55,031 nt of DNA. Origin: Marivirga sp. (GTDB lineage: Bacteria > Bacteroidota > Bacteroidia > Cytophagales > Cyclobacteriaceae). How positions within the stretch are numbered: position 1 is the stretch's first letter; every line of letters starts with the position of its first letter. This document shows, in pieces, positions 1 to 7,479 of this stretch. A program made the position numbers and the translations under genes. The notes under the pieces were generated by a model. It saw only the letters and a program-made list of their open reading frames with translations, searched no databases and was not told the origin of the DNA. The DNA is taken from the NCBI RefSeq assembly GCF_024636815.1, contig NZ_JAGXGF010000058.1:1-55031 (forward strand). Direction: 5' to 3'.

Positions 1-25
1 CAACAACATATAAATTTAAAAACTT

Positions 26-850
26 ATGGCTAAGCTTGAGTACAACGACTTACTTGAAGCTGGTGTCCATTTCGGACACTTAACAAGAAAGTGGGATCCT
101 AAAATGGCTCCTTACATTTTCATGGAGCGTAATGGCATCCACATTATTGACTTAAATAAAACTTTGGCCGCTTTAGATGAAGCATGTCATGCTATCAAGA
201 ACCATGTTCGTTCTGGTAAAAAAGTTTTATTTGTTGCTACAAAAAAACAAGCACAGGACATCGTGATGGAAGAGGCTAAAAGATTAAATATGCCTTATGT
301 AGTAGATAGATGGCAAGGTGGTATGATGACTAACTTTGCAACTATCAGAAAGTCATTAAAAAAATTGGCTAACATCGATAAAATGCAAAAAGAAGAATCA
401 TATCTTAATCTTGCAAAAAGAGAGAGATTGATGATTCAAAGAGAGAAAGAAAAAATGGAAAGAGTTTTAGGCGGTATAGCTGACTTGAACAGACTTCCTT
501 CTGCACTTTTTGTAATCGATATCAAAAGAGAGCACATCGCAATCAAAGAAGCTCAGAAATTAAACATCCCTGTTTTCGCAATGGTGGATACTAACTCTGA
601 TCCTACTCAAGTTGATTATCCAATTCCTGCTAATGATGATGCATGGAAATCAATTAGCTTGATCTTAAAATCTTTCGGTAAAGCTATTGAAGAAGGCTTG
701 ATGGAAAGAAAGGCAGAGAAAGATGATGCTAAAATGAAACAAGCTGAAGAAGAGAAAAAAGCAGTAGATGCTAAAGAGGATTCTAAAAAAGAAGAACCTA
801 AGAAGGAAGATTCTAAGAAAGAAGAAACTTCTGAAAAATCTGCTGAATAA
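26..850 (+). CDS. rpsB: 30S ribosomal protein S2
   Basis: Structural protein of the small ribosomal subunit, needed for S1 binding and translation initiation. The product (274 aa) opens with the family signature LLEAGVHFGHLTRKWDPKM, and carries the conserved RWQGGMMTNF segment near residue 95 and the FVIDIKREHIAIKEA block. It is somewhat longer than usual because of a Lys/Glu-rich, low-complexity tail over roughly the last 45 residues, a tail type I recall in Bacteroidota S2 proteins. The ATG is supported by the canonical MAKLEYNDLLEAG start. Only 25 bases of upstream sequence are in the window, so any rplM-rpsI context cannot be seen. It is followed by a terminator and then tsf, the usual neighbour. 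Confidence 0.97.
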   Translation: MAKLEYNDLLEAGVHFGHLTRKWDPKMAPYIFMERNGIHIIDLNKTLAALDEACHAIKNHVRSGKKVLFVATKKQAQDIVMEEAKRLNMPYVVDRWQGGMMTNFATIRKSLKKLANIDKMQKEESYLNLAKRERLMIQREKEKMERVLGGIADLNRLPSALFVIDIKREHIAIKEAQKLNIPVFAMVDTNSDPTQVDYPIPANDDAWKSISLILKSFGKAIEEGLMERKAEKDDAKMKQAEEEKKAVDAKEDSKKEEPKKEDSKKEETSEKSAE

Positions 851-880
851 ATCTTCTAATGAACAATATTGAATAAATAC

Positions 881-920
881 AAAAATTGAACATCAGACTA
901 GCTCAGGTGTTCAATTTTTT
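881..920 (+). terminator. Rho-independent terminator after rpsB
   Basis: Arms TTGAACA (886-892) and TGTTCAA (908-914), extended outward by A/T pairs and inward by a G-U and a C-G pair, are followed by six T. This separates rpsB from tsf, so tsf probably needs its own promoter in the remaining 145 bases. Confidence 0.8.
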
Positions 921-1066
921 ATTTTACAGTGTCTGTTAAGTAATTATTCAAAATAACTATAGTAATCATTTAATAAGCAGGAAATATCAAAGTTTAGTCT
1001 AGTTTTATTTCATGATTCATAATACCCCATTCTAAATTATAATATTAAACTTAAAATCAAATAAGC

Positions 1067-1897
1067 ATGGCTATTACAGCACAAGAAGTAAAAAAGCTTA
1101 GAGAAATAACAGGTGCCGGCATGATGGATTGCAAAAAGGCATTAACTGAAGCTGATGGTGATTTTGACAAAGCCATCGAATATTTAAGAAAAAAAGGACA
1201 GAAGTTATCTGAAAAAAGAGCAGATAGAGAAACTACTGAAGGTAATGTTTTCATCAAAACTAATGATGATGAAACTCAAGCTTTCTTAATTTCTTTAACA
1301 TGTGAAACTGACTTCGTTTCTAAAAATGAAGACTTCCAGAAATTTGGTGAAGAAATTATCGGTAAAGTTGCTGCCGAAAAACCAGCTGACTTAGATGCCT
1401 TGAAAGCTATTCCTTACGAAGACATCACTATTGGTGAAAAAGTGATTGAAATGGTAGGTAAAATTGGAGAGAAAATCGAAATCAGCCACTATGAAACTTT
1501 AGAAGGCGAGAAAGTAGTTTCTTATGTACACGCTGGAGCTAAATTAGGTGTTTTGGTTGCTTTGAAAAACACTGGTGGTGTTGATGTTAAAGATGCTGGT
1601 AGAGATGTAGCGATGCAAATTGCTGCAATGAACCCTGTTGCTGTTGATAAAGACGGTGTTGATTCTTCTGTTATTGAAAAAGAAATCGAAATAGGAAAAG
1701 AAACTGCTCGTCAGGAAGGCAAGCCAGAAGAAATGTTAGAAAAAATTGCTCAAGGTAAATTGAACAAATTCTTCAAAGAGAGCACTTTATTACCTCAAGC
1801 TTTCGTAAAAGATAACAAAACTTCTATTGCTCAATACTTAGATTCAGTTAACAAAGGAATGACCGTTACTGAATTCAAGAGAGTAGCTATTGGATAA
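1067..1897 (+). CDS. tsf: Translation elongation factor Ts
   Basis: Nucleotide exchange factor that regenerates EF-Tu-GTP during translation elongation. The N-terminal UBA-like domain (about residues 1-50) carries the hallmark TGAGMMDCKKAL at 15-26. The CETDFVSKNEDF motif of the first dimerisation subdomain lies near residue 80 and is essential for displacing Mg from EF-Tu. Two core subdomains follow, giving 276 aa, normal for the family. The ATG fits the conserved MAITAQEVKKLREITGAG start. The gene lies downstream of rpsB as in most bacteria, but both genes have their own terminator, so co-transcription is probably only partial. Confidence 0.97.
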   Translation: MAITAQEVKKLREITGAGMMDCKKALTEADGDFDKAIEYLRKKGQKLSEKRADRETTEGNVFIKTNDDETQAFLISLTCETDFVSKNEDFQKFGEEIIGKVAAEKPADLDALKAIPYEDITIGEKVIEMVGKIGEKIEISHYETLEGEKVVSYVHAGAKLGVLVALKNTGGVDVKDAGRDVAMQIAAMNPVAVDKDGVDSSVIEKEIEIGKETARQEGKPEEMLEKIAQGKLNKFFKESTLLPQAFVKDNKTSIAQYLDSVNKGMTVTEFKRVAIG

Positions 1898-1932
1898 GAT
1901 AGATTCTAGAGTCTAGACTTTAGATATTAGAT

Positions 1933-1966
1933 AAAAGCCTTTGGATTATTATTCAAGGGCTTTTTT
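1933..1966 (+). terminator. Rho-independent terminator after tsf
   Basis: An 11-pair stem, AAAAGCCTTTG (1933-1943) with CAAGGGCTTTT (1954-1964), has one G-U pair and a 10-base loop, and runs into a T tract ending at 1966. Confidence 0.85.
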
Positions 1967-1975
1967 GTGTTTAAA

Positions 1976-2175
1976 ACCCCTCAGTCCTTCGGACAGCTCC
2001 CCTAAAACAGGGGAGCAGCAGGATGTGCAAAACATCCATGGGTATATACGAAAGATATCGGTTTTCAAAAACAAGACGATCAGTATAAAAATTGAAATAT
2101 AGAGCATTTATTTGCTCGAAGAAGCTCCCCTCCTTAAAAAAGGAGGGGTGTCCGAAGGACGGGGTGGTTGTTTTT
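1976..2175. repeat. Intergenic repeat element with inverted hairpin ends
   Basis: Roughly 200 bases without a credible gene. The left end has CCCCTCAGTCCTTCGGACAG followed by an AGCTCCCCT/AGGGGAGC hairpin. The right end has the same modules in inverse order: AGCTCCCCTCC with AAGGAGGGG, then TGTCCGAAGGACGGGG. The shared palindromic core GTCCTTCGGAC therefore forms imperfect terminal inverted repeats, as in a MITE or a REP-like cassette. From recall, similar C-rich, TTCGGAC-containing cassettes are scattered through many Bacteroidota genomes. The short reading frame on the minus strand across it simply follows the repeat and is not a credible gene. Confidence 0.6.
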
Positions 2176-2217
2176 AGGCAAAAAGTTTTCACTTATTTAT
2201 AAAATACTCCATAAATA

Positions 2218-2841
2218 TTAGGATAAAAATTCTTCAATAACCTCATCTGGAATAGACATTAAATCCTCCTCATTATCTATATCAGTCAACTCTTCCAATA
2301 AAACATATTTTAAATTAAGATTTTTGAAATCCTGAATACTATCTGAAGCTACAGTTTCTGTACTCCAATTTTTATTTTTGAAAAGCTCTGGATGTAATTG
2401 GTTCATACCTAGTAAATAATAACCTCCATCATTACATGGCCCTAAAACAGCATCTTTACTTTCCAATGACTTGAAGGCTTGATCGACAACTTTCTCATCT
2501 AAATCGTAACAATCACTGCCAATAATACAAACTGACTCATATCCACCCTGAAAGGCTTCTTCAAAGGCAGATTGCATTTTAATTCCCAAATCAGGATTTA
2601 GGTTTTGTAGATACTTGTAGAAAGGCCGCTGATTAGACCATAAATCATTTTCATCTATGAATGAAGAATAATAAACGGCTTTATCTGCATTGACATCCTC
2701 TGCTACTTCTTTGGTTCTTTTAAGCATATTCTTATAAAAATTCAATGCTTTTTGATTACCTATGGTGGCGGCCAATCGGGTTTTACATTTACCTAGCTCA
2801 GGATTTTTTACAAAAATAATCAGTAAGTGCTTTTTATTCAT
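2218..2841 (-). CDS. DUF2064 / TIGR04282-type glycosyltransferase
   Basis: Small GT-A-fold nucleotidyl-sugar transferase (207 aa). Seen directly: the N-terminal FVKNPELGKCKTRLA block (nucleotide-binding loop of the family), the IGSDCYDLD acidic motif near residue 110, and the GPCNDGGYYLLG motif near residue 140. Relatives are annotated as rSAM/selenodomain-associated or arsenosugar-biosynthesis transferases, but no arsenic or radical-SAM gene lies nearby, so the substrate here is unknown. It is the last gene of a five-gene minus-strand operon and overlaps the rhodanese gene by 8 bases, which suggests translational coupling. Membership of a surface-glycolipid pathway is inference from context. 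Confidence 0.85.
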   Translation of the reverse strand: MNKKHLLIIFVKNPELGKCKTRLAATIGNQKALNFYKNMLKRTKEVAEDVNADKAVYYSSFIDENDLWSNQRPFYKYLQNLNPDLGIKMQSAFEEAFQGGYESVCIIGSDCYDLDEKVVDQAFKSLESKDAVLGPCNDGGYYLLGMNQLHPELFKNKNWSTETVASDSIQDFKNLNLKYVLLEELTDIDNEEDLMSIPDEVIEEFLS

Positions 2842-3343
2842 AGACCTTTATACCTTTTCCTTCTTCCAACCATTTACCCCAGCGTTTATTATAAACATGA
2901 ACGCTGTCGGTAACTTCTCCCTTTTGGTTGATTACATCAAAATCTTCATTTTTCCATTGGAAAATACCTCCATACATATTGCTCACATTTTCAAATCCAG
3001 CATCTTTGAGCTTCTCCCCTATTTTCTCACTTCTATACCCAACTGAACAATAAACCACTACTTCTTTATCCTTTGGAATATCTTTCACTTGAGAAATATC
3101 AAAGTGGTCGTAACCAACAAATCGGGCATTAGGTAGATGACTAACACTATATTCTTTAGCAGAACGTGTATCTAGAATAACCACTTCTTTCTCGTTTAGC
3201 TTTTTTTTTACTTCTTGAGGCTGGACCAGAGACACTGTATTACTATAAAGCGATTGCAGCTTTTGATCATAGGTTTGCTGACCACAAGCAACTAAGGTTT
3301 GAATAAATGATATTAGCATGATATTAAGCCAGAATTTAAGCAT
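2834..3343 (-). CDS. Rhodanese-domain lipoprotein
   Basis: Single-domain rhodanese (169 aa) with a lipoprotein signal: hydrophobic segment 6-19 and lipobox LVAC with Cys20. The rhodanese fold follows, with ILDTRSAKEYSVSHLPNA (about 56-73) and the active-site loop VVYCSVGYRSEKI, whose catalytic Cys is near 99. It is predicted to sit in the periplasm or be anchored to a membrane, where it could bind or pass sulfane sulfur or serve as a redox partner. It overlaps both neighbours by 8 bases, inside an operon otherwise made of glycosyltransferases, which is an unusual setting. Domain assignment is firm; substrate and role are unknown. Confidence 0.88.
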   Translation of the reverse strand: MLKFWLNIMLISFIQTLVACGQQTYDQKLQSLYSNTVSLVQPQEVKKKLNEKEVVILDTRSAKEYSVSHLPNARFVGYDHFDISQVKDIPKDKEVVVYCSVGYRSEKIGEKLKDAGFENVSNMYGGIFQWKNEDFDVINQKGEVTDSVHVYNKRWGKWLEEGKGIKVYE

Positions 3344-4634
3344 AAAGTTTTTTCCAGTTTTTAGATTTTTGTATCAATTCAAATACGAAAAAAGCTAGCA
3401 ATGAGATGTATTCAACTACAACTATCCATAAATGTTCTTGATATCCAGTTTGAGAATAACCCCAATAAGTGAAGAATATGGTAATAGTCCATAATACTGG
3501 AAATTTATAGTCGCTTAAAATTCCTAGCACTAGAATTGGTAAAACATACCAGGGATGAACTGTAGTAGCAAAAAGGAAATATATCACATAAGTCCATAAC
3601 ATTCTCTCAGGCAAGTTCATTTTTGAAGAGGCTAACAAATTAAAAATTGCCATACCAGAAAATGCAAAAATACCCATCAGCGGACCTGACGTGGCAATGA
3701 TATTATAGCCTTTTACAGCAAAACCAATTTCCCGAATCAAATAATAGATACTAGCATTAAACTCAAAACTCTGGAAATAAAGTGATGTACTGGTTATAAT
3801 TCCTTTAACTGCATCGGAAAATAGAAAGGGTAGAAAACTTAACATTGCCACTAAACTAGCCAGCATAACAAATTTCACATATTGCCTTAAAGCAAATTTC
3901 TTAAAAAAGCTTGCCAGCAAAATGATGGGGACAAGTTTAAAACTTATAGCTAATCCTATTCCTAAGGCACTTTTATAAACTTTCCTTTTTTCAAATTCAT
4001 AAACAGCCCATAGCAAAAAGAATATTACAAAAGCTTCAAAATGTAGATTCCCTGCTAATTCCAAAATCACCAAAGGATTGAAAGCATAGAAAATCAAAAG
4101 TTTGGAATTCTTTTCATAGTGCATCAAAACTTTAGGGAGCAGAATTAGAGTTCCAAGTTCTGCCAAAATGATAAAAAGTCGAATAGCAATAATCCCAAAA
4201 GTAGTATTTTCAAAAATTCCAGCTATTGCAAAAATCAATTGATTAATTGGTGGATAAATACTATAATAATTAGGCGAATTGAGTTGAGCAAATAACTCAG
4301 AACTTAGAATATTTTCTTTAGCAATTTCGGAAGGTAACCACGCATAAGCGTCTATTCCTTCCCACCATAATTTACCATCCCAAAGGAAACGATATACATC
4401 TTCTGATAAATTGGGCATCAAAATCAATAAAATCAATCTGAAAAGTATCCCAACTAAAATAATCTCCTTTAAAGAGAATTTATTTTTTTGGTAAGTCAAA
4501 AATAAATAAAGAGCAAAGAGCAATATAAATTGTCCAATCAGAAATGAACTTTCATATCTTAAAGTAAAATAGCTGATGCTTATGAGCAATGCACCCATTA
4601 TCATGACAGCTATATACTTTAAAGAATTTTTCAA
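3336..4634 (-). CDS. Polyprenol-phosphate-dependent GT-C mannosyltransferase-like membrane protein
   Basis: Integral membrane protein (432 aa) with about 10-12 hydrophobic segments spread over its whole length. After the second or third segment comes a loop, SEDVYRFLWDGKLWWEG (residues 77-93), whose adjacent acidic pair E78-D79 is typical of GT-C glycosyltransferases (GT87 / MptB-like) that use polyprenyl-phosphate sugars on the outer face of the inner membrane. The YSIYPPINQ segment near 125-133 is also characteristic. It fits the operon: the upstream DPM-like enzyme could make the polyprenyl-phosphate sugar and this protein could transfer it. Donor sugar and acceptor are not determinable. 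It starts 1 base after the upstream gene's stop and overlaps the rhodanese gene by 8 bases. Confidence 0.8.
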   Translation of the reverse strand: MKNSLKYIAVMIMGALLISISYFTLRYESSFLIGQFILLFALYLFLTYQKNKFSLKEIILVGILFRLILLILMPNLSEDVYRFLWDGKLWWEGIDAYAWLPSEIAKENILSSELFAQLNSPNYYSIYPPINQLIFAIAGIFENTTFGIIAIRLFIILAELGTLILLPKVLMHYEKNSKLLIFYAFNPLVILELAGNLHFEAFVIFFLLWAVYEFEKRKVYKSALGIGLAISFKLVPIILLASFFKKFALRQYVKFVMLASLVAMLSFLPFLFSDAVKGIITSTSLYFQSFEFNASIYYLIREIGFAVKGYNIIATSGPLMGIFAFSGMAIFNLLASSKMNLPERMLWTYVIYFLFATTVHPWYVLPILVLGILSDYKFPVLWTITIFFTYWGYSQTGYQEHLWIVVVEYISLLAFFVFELIQKSKNWKKLYA

Positions 4635-4635
4635 T

Positions 4636-6117
4636 CTATTTGAGTTGTGGTTTTACCGAATGATAAAAAACCATTAAAAATCCCAACATTAACATCAAAT
4701 GGAAAATGATTAAACCATAATCACCTAAATTAAATCCTAAAAATATCGCAAAGGCAAAATACAGCGCCAAGATCATTTCCAAAACACTTAACCAGCTGAA
4801 CTGCAATTTGATGTATTGATTATCTTTCCAGCTTTTATTTTTATCAGAAATATTAAATTTTGGTGTTCTTATAAAAGCAGATTTAAATCCCAATAAGCCC
4901 TCCGCCACAGCCAGGGCATTATGCAATGACAAACCCATGGATACCGTGATAAAAAGCGGAAAGGTTTTAAAGAAATATTTACCATGACCCTTTCCTTTCA
5001 TCAAGTGTTTATTAGCTACCCAATAGAAAATAGCAATAGAGAAAAAACCAAGCAGAAAAACGCTTCCTATTTGGAATAAAAGAGCTAACTCAGGATGAAT
5101 ACTTTTAATCCAAAGCATAGGAACACTCAGCACTGCAGTTATCAAAATAGCAATAAAAATAGAACTATTAAATAAATGGAAAAATGCGTGTAGCTTATTG
5201 GAGAATCCAATCGGTGCTTTCAATACCTTCAAGAAATTCTTTCGTGCGGTTTCTGCTCCTCCTTTGTTCCATCTAAATTGTTGAGATTTAATGGCAGGCA
5301 TAATTATCGGTAATTCAGCAGGAGATTCAACATCTTCTCGGTATAGAAATTCCCAACCCTTCAATTGCGAACGATAGCTCAAGTCCAAATCCTCTGTTAA
5401 AGTATCAGCCGACCATCCTCCGGCATCTTTAATAGTTTCTTTACGCCAAACACCACCCGTTCCATTAAAATTGATAAATGAACCTGCAGTATTTCTACCT
5501 ACTTGCTCTACCGTGAAATGCGCATCCAGTCCAAAAGCCTGTAAGCGAGTGAGAATTGAATATTCCTTATTAACATGCCCCCAGCGAGTTTGCACAACCC
5601 CAATTTTCTCATTTTGAAAATGAGGAACTGTAGCTTTCAAAAAATATGGTTGTGGTAAGAAATCAGCATCAAAAATCGCGATGAACTCAGCATCTGTCCT
5701 TTCCATTCCATATTTCAAAGCTCCCGCCTTAAAATCAACTCTTTCAGGTCTTCTGATGAGTTGAATATTTTTACCTTTCGATTGCCAATATTGTGTTTTG
5801 GCTTCCAGAATTTCGGTTGTTTCGTCTGTTGAATCATCCAACAACTGGATTCCCAATAATTCATTGGGATAATCTAATTCACAAACTGCATCTACCAATC
5901 TGTTGACTACATATTTTTCATTAAAAATGGGTAACTGAACACAAACCTTGGGGTAATCTCCGTTCATTGTAGGTGTTTTCAGAGCTCCTTTTTTCTGTTT
6001 TTTCTTAGCTTTTATATAATAATAGGTTAGGTGCAACTGTCCTAAACTGAAAAAGAATATGAACAGTAAGCTGAGTCCGTAAAGCACAATAATTAACCAT
6101 TCCCAAGTCATGTTCAT
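4636..6117 (-). CDS. Processive-type family 2 glycosyltransferase (cellulose synthase-like)
   Basis: Membrane GT2 enzyme (493 aa): one N-terminal membrane segment (about 8-28), a cytoplasmic GT-A domain, then clustered C-terminal segments (about 310-370 and 440-490). The catalytic set is complete: acidic LLDDSTDET at 92-100, DAD at 150-152, TED at 241-243 and QQFRW at 279-283 (the QxxRW motif of processive beta-glycosyltransferases). Relatives include cellulose synthase-like and glucosylceramide synthase-like proteins. No PilZ domain and no BcsB-type partner are seen, so a cellulose polymer is not implied; a short glycan or glycolipid is equally possible. It overlaps the upstream DPM-like gene by 4 bases. 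Confidence 0.87.
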   Translation of the reverse strand: MNMTWEWLIIVLYGLSLLFIFFFSLGQLHLTYYYIKAKKKQKKGALKTPTMNGDYPKVCVQLPIFNEKYVVNRLVDAVCELDYPNELLGIQLLDDSTDETTEILEAKTQYWQSKGKNIQLIRRPERVDFKAGALKYGMERTDAEFIAIFDADFLPQPYFLKATVPHFQNEKIGVVQTRWGHVNKEYSILTRLQAFGLDAHFTVEQVGRNTAGSFINFNGTGGVWRKETIKDAGGWSADTLTEDLDLSYRSQLKGWEFLYREDVESPAELPIIMPAIKSQQFRWNKGGAETARKNFLKVLKAPIGFSNKLHAFFHLFNSSIFIAILITAVLSVPMLWIKSIHPELALLFQIGSVFLLGFFSIAIFYWVANKHLMKGKGHGKYFFKTFPLFITVSMGLSLHNALAVAEGLLGFKSAFIRTPKFNISDKNKSWKDNQYIKLQFSWLSVLEMILALYFAFAIFLGFNLGDYGLIIFHLMLMLGFLMVFYHSVKPQLK

Positions 6118-6803
6118 AAATATTTAAAAATGGTGTATAAAATTTTATATCCTGCCATAACAGTTCCGTAAACTGTGCCTGAAACCTTAGACTTTCCAAT
6201 TCGATTCCTGTAGGCCATTGGCACTTCTGTGCATTTCATTTTCATTTTAGCTGCCTTCACTTGCATTTCTACAGTCCAACCAAAAGTTTTATCCTTCATA
6301 TTGATTTCCATTAGCTTATCCCAGCGAATAGCTCTAAACGGACCAAGATCCGTAAAACGATAACCATAAAAAAGCCAAATCAACCTGGTAGCTAACCTAT
6401 TTCCAAAAACCTGAGGGAAAGTCATACTCCCTCCTTCTCTTTCACCTAAAGCCCTTGACCCTATTACCATGTCCATCCTATCTTCTAATATTGGTTTGAC
6501 CAAATCAGGCAATTGCTCAGGATAATCTGAATAATCTGCATCCAAAAAAACGATGATATCAGGCTTTTTTGTTTTAGATTTCACATATTCCATCCCTTTT
6601 AAACAGGCATTTCCATAGCCTTTAATGGGTTGATCCAAAACCAATGCCCCCTCCTGCTCTGCTGCCTGTCGAGTTTGATCCGTAGAATTATTATTTACAA
6701 CTACTATTTCCTCTACCCATTCCTTTGGAATAGCTTTTACTACCTTACCAACGGCATTTTCTTCATTAAAGGCAGGAATAATGACTACTATTTTTGAATC
6801 CAT
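6114..6803 (-). CDS. Family 2 glycosyltransferase, dolichol-phosphate mannosyltransferase-like
   Basis: Soluble or membrane-associated GT-A enzyme (229 aa) expected to transfer a sugar from a nucleotide donor to a polyprenyl phosphate. Motifs seen: IIPAFNEENAVGKVV at the N terminus (nucleotide binding), VVNNNSTDQT near 36-44, the metal-binding DAD at 88-90 in FLDADYSDYP, and GSRALGEREGGSM near 116. There are no strong C-terminal membrane segments, unlike GtrB-type members. It is the first gene of the five-gene operon, so its product would feed the downstream GT-C enzyme. The donor sugar cannot be read from the sequence. Confidence 0.87.
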   Translation of the reverse strand: MDSKIVVIIPAFNEENAVGKVVKAIPKEWVEEIVVVNNNSTDQTRQAAEQEGALVLDQPIKGYGNACLKGMEYVKSKTKKPDIIVFLDADYSDYPEQLPDLVKPILEDRMDMVIGSRALGEREGGSMTFPQVFGNRLATRLIWLFYGYRFTDLGPFRAIRWDKLMEINMKDKTFGWTVEMQVKAAKMKMKCTEVPMAYRNRIGKSKVSGTVYGTVMAGYKILYTIFKYL

Positions 6804-6994
6804 TTTATTTATTAGACTGCAAAAGTACGAATTCGATACTTTTAATATGTCTCAGCATAGACAAAATTCTTTAATTAACCTGAATAAATGTCAGTCAAAA
6901 TCAGTGCAGCACGTCATTATGGCTTAAATCCATAAACAATAATCATTGGATCAAGTTTTGATGTTTGTACACTGAATACTAAAATTCAAGGATT

Positions 6995-7387
6995 ATGAAT
7001 TTACTTAAAAATAAAGACCTATTAAGAAACTTATTATATCAAGGTGACCAGCTAAACACCTTGGGCGGAGGCGTTACACAAATAGATTTTAGCATTGAAA
7101 ATCTGGATGATGGATTCTCGATTATGGTAAATGCACCAAGCATTGAGGCAGAACAATTAAAAGTTATATCAGATCAAAATTCATTACAAATATTTGCTAC
7201 AATAATTCACCCTGCGGTAAATTCTGGGGTAGTTATCCCATTATTTTACAGAAAAGTGGAATTACCAATTTTTGCCAATACAGATGATGTAGATGCAGTT
7301 CACCATGATAACAGATTGGAAATATTCGTTCCAATTGGCAAAAATAGCAGAAACAATAAAAAAGAAGTTAATATCAAACAAATATAA
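6995..7387 (+). CDS. Hsp20 / alpha-crystallin-like small heat shock protein
   Basis: Short protein (130 aa) with an N-terminal arm (1-25) and an alpha-crystallin-like beta-sandwich (about 27-120): IDFSIENLDDGFSIMVNAPSI, then FYRKVELPIFANTDDVDAVHHDNRLEIFVPI. The latter matches the family pattern of a PF-type strand followed by AxxxNGxLxIxxP, with NRLEIFVPI in place of the usual NGVL. It ends in VNIKQI, which may act as the C-terminal IxI anchor. This suggests an ATP-independent holdase for unfolding proteins. The N-terminal domain is minimal and sequence matches are weak, so a diverged role is possible. It is single-gene, convergent with dnaE. Confidence 0.7.
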   Translation: MNLLKNKDLLRNLLYQGDQLNTLGGGVTQIDFSIENLDDGFSIMVNAPSIEAEQLKVISDQNSLQIFATIIHPAVNSGVVIPLFYRKVELPIFANTDDVDAVHHDNRLEIFVPIGKNSRNNKKEVNIKQI

Positions 7388-7431
7388 ACCTGTGTGTAGG
7401 CTGCTGGTCTGCATTGAATTTCAACTCACAA

Positions 7432-7472
7432 ATCATCATCTTAACATTAATGTTATGAGATGAGGATTTTTT
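7432..7472. terminator. Shared terminator between hsp20-like gene and dnaE
   Basis: The perfect palindrome TAACATTAATGTTA (7442-7455) sits inside outer arms ATCATCATCT (7432-7441) and AGATGAGGAT (7458-7467, one mismatch), followed by TTTTTT. It works best for the plus strand and lies just past the dnaE stop codon. Confidence 0.65.
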
Positions 7473-7479
7473 ATTTAGA

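Noticed and set aside
1057-1257. 66-aa minus-strand frame opposite tsf
   Set aside because: Shadow of the tsf coding frame.
1971-2192. 73-aa reading frame on the minus strand within the hairpin repeat
   Set aside because: Its codons follow the C-rich hairpins of the repeat; no domain, no start context, and composition unlike a protein.
6804-6994. Possible alternative-sigma promoter upstream of the Hsp20-like gene
   Set aside because: Some GC-containing blocks (for example GTGCAGCACGTCATTATGG) look conserved, but no known heat-shock or sigma-54 pattern matches well.
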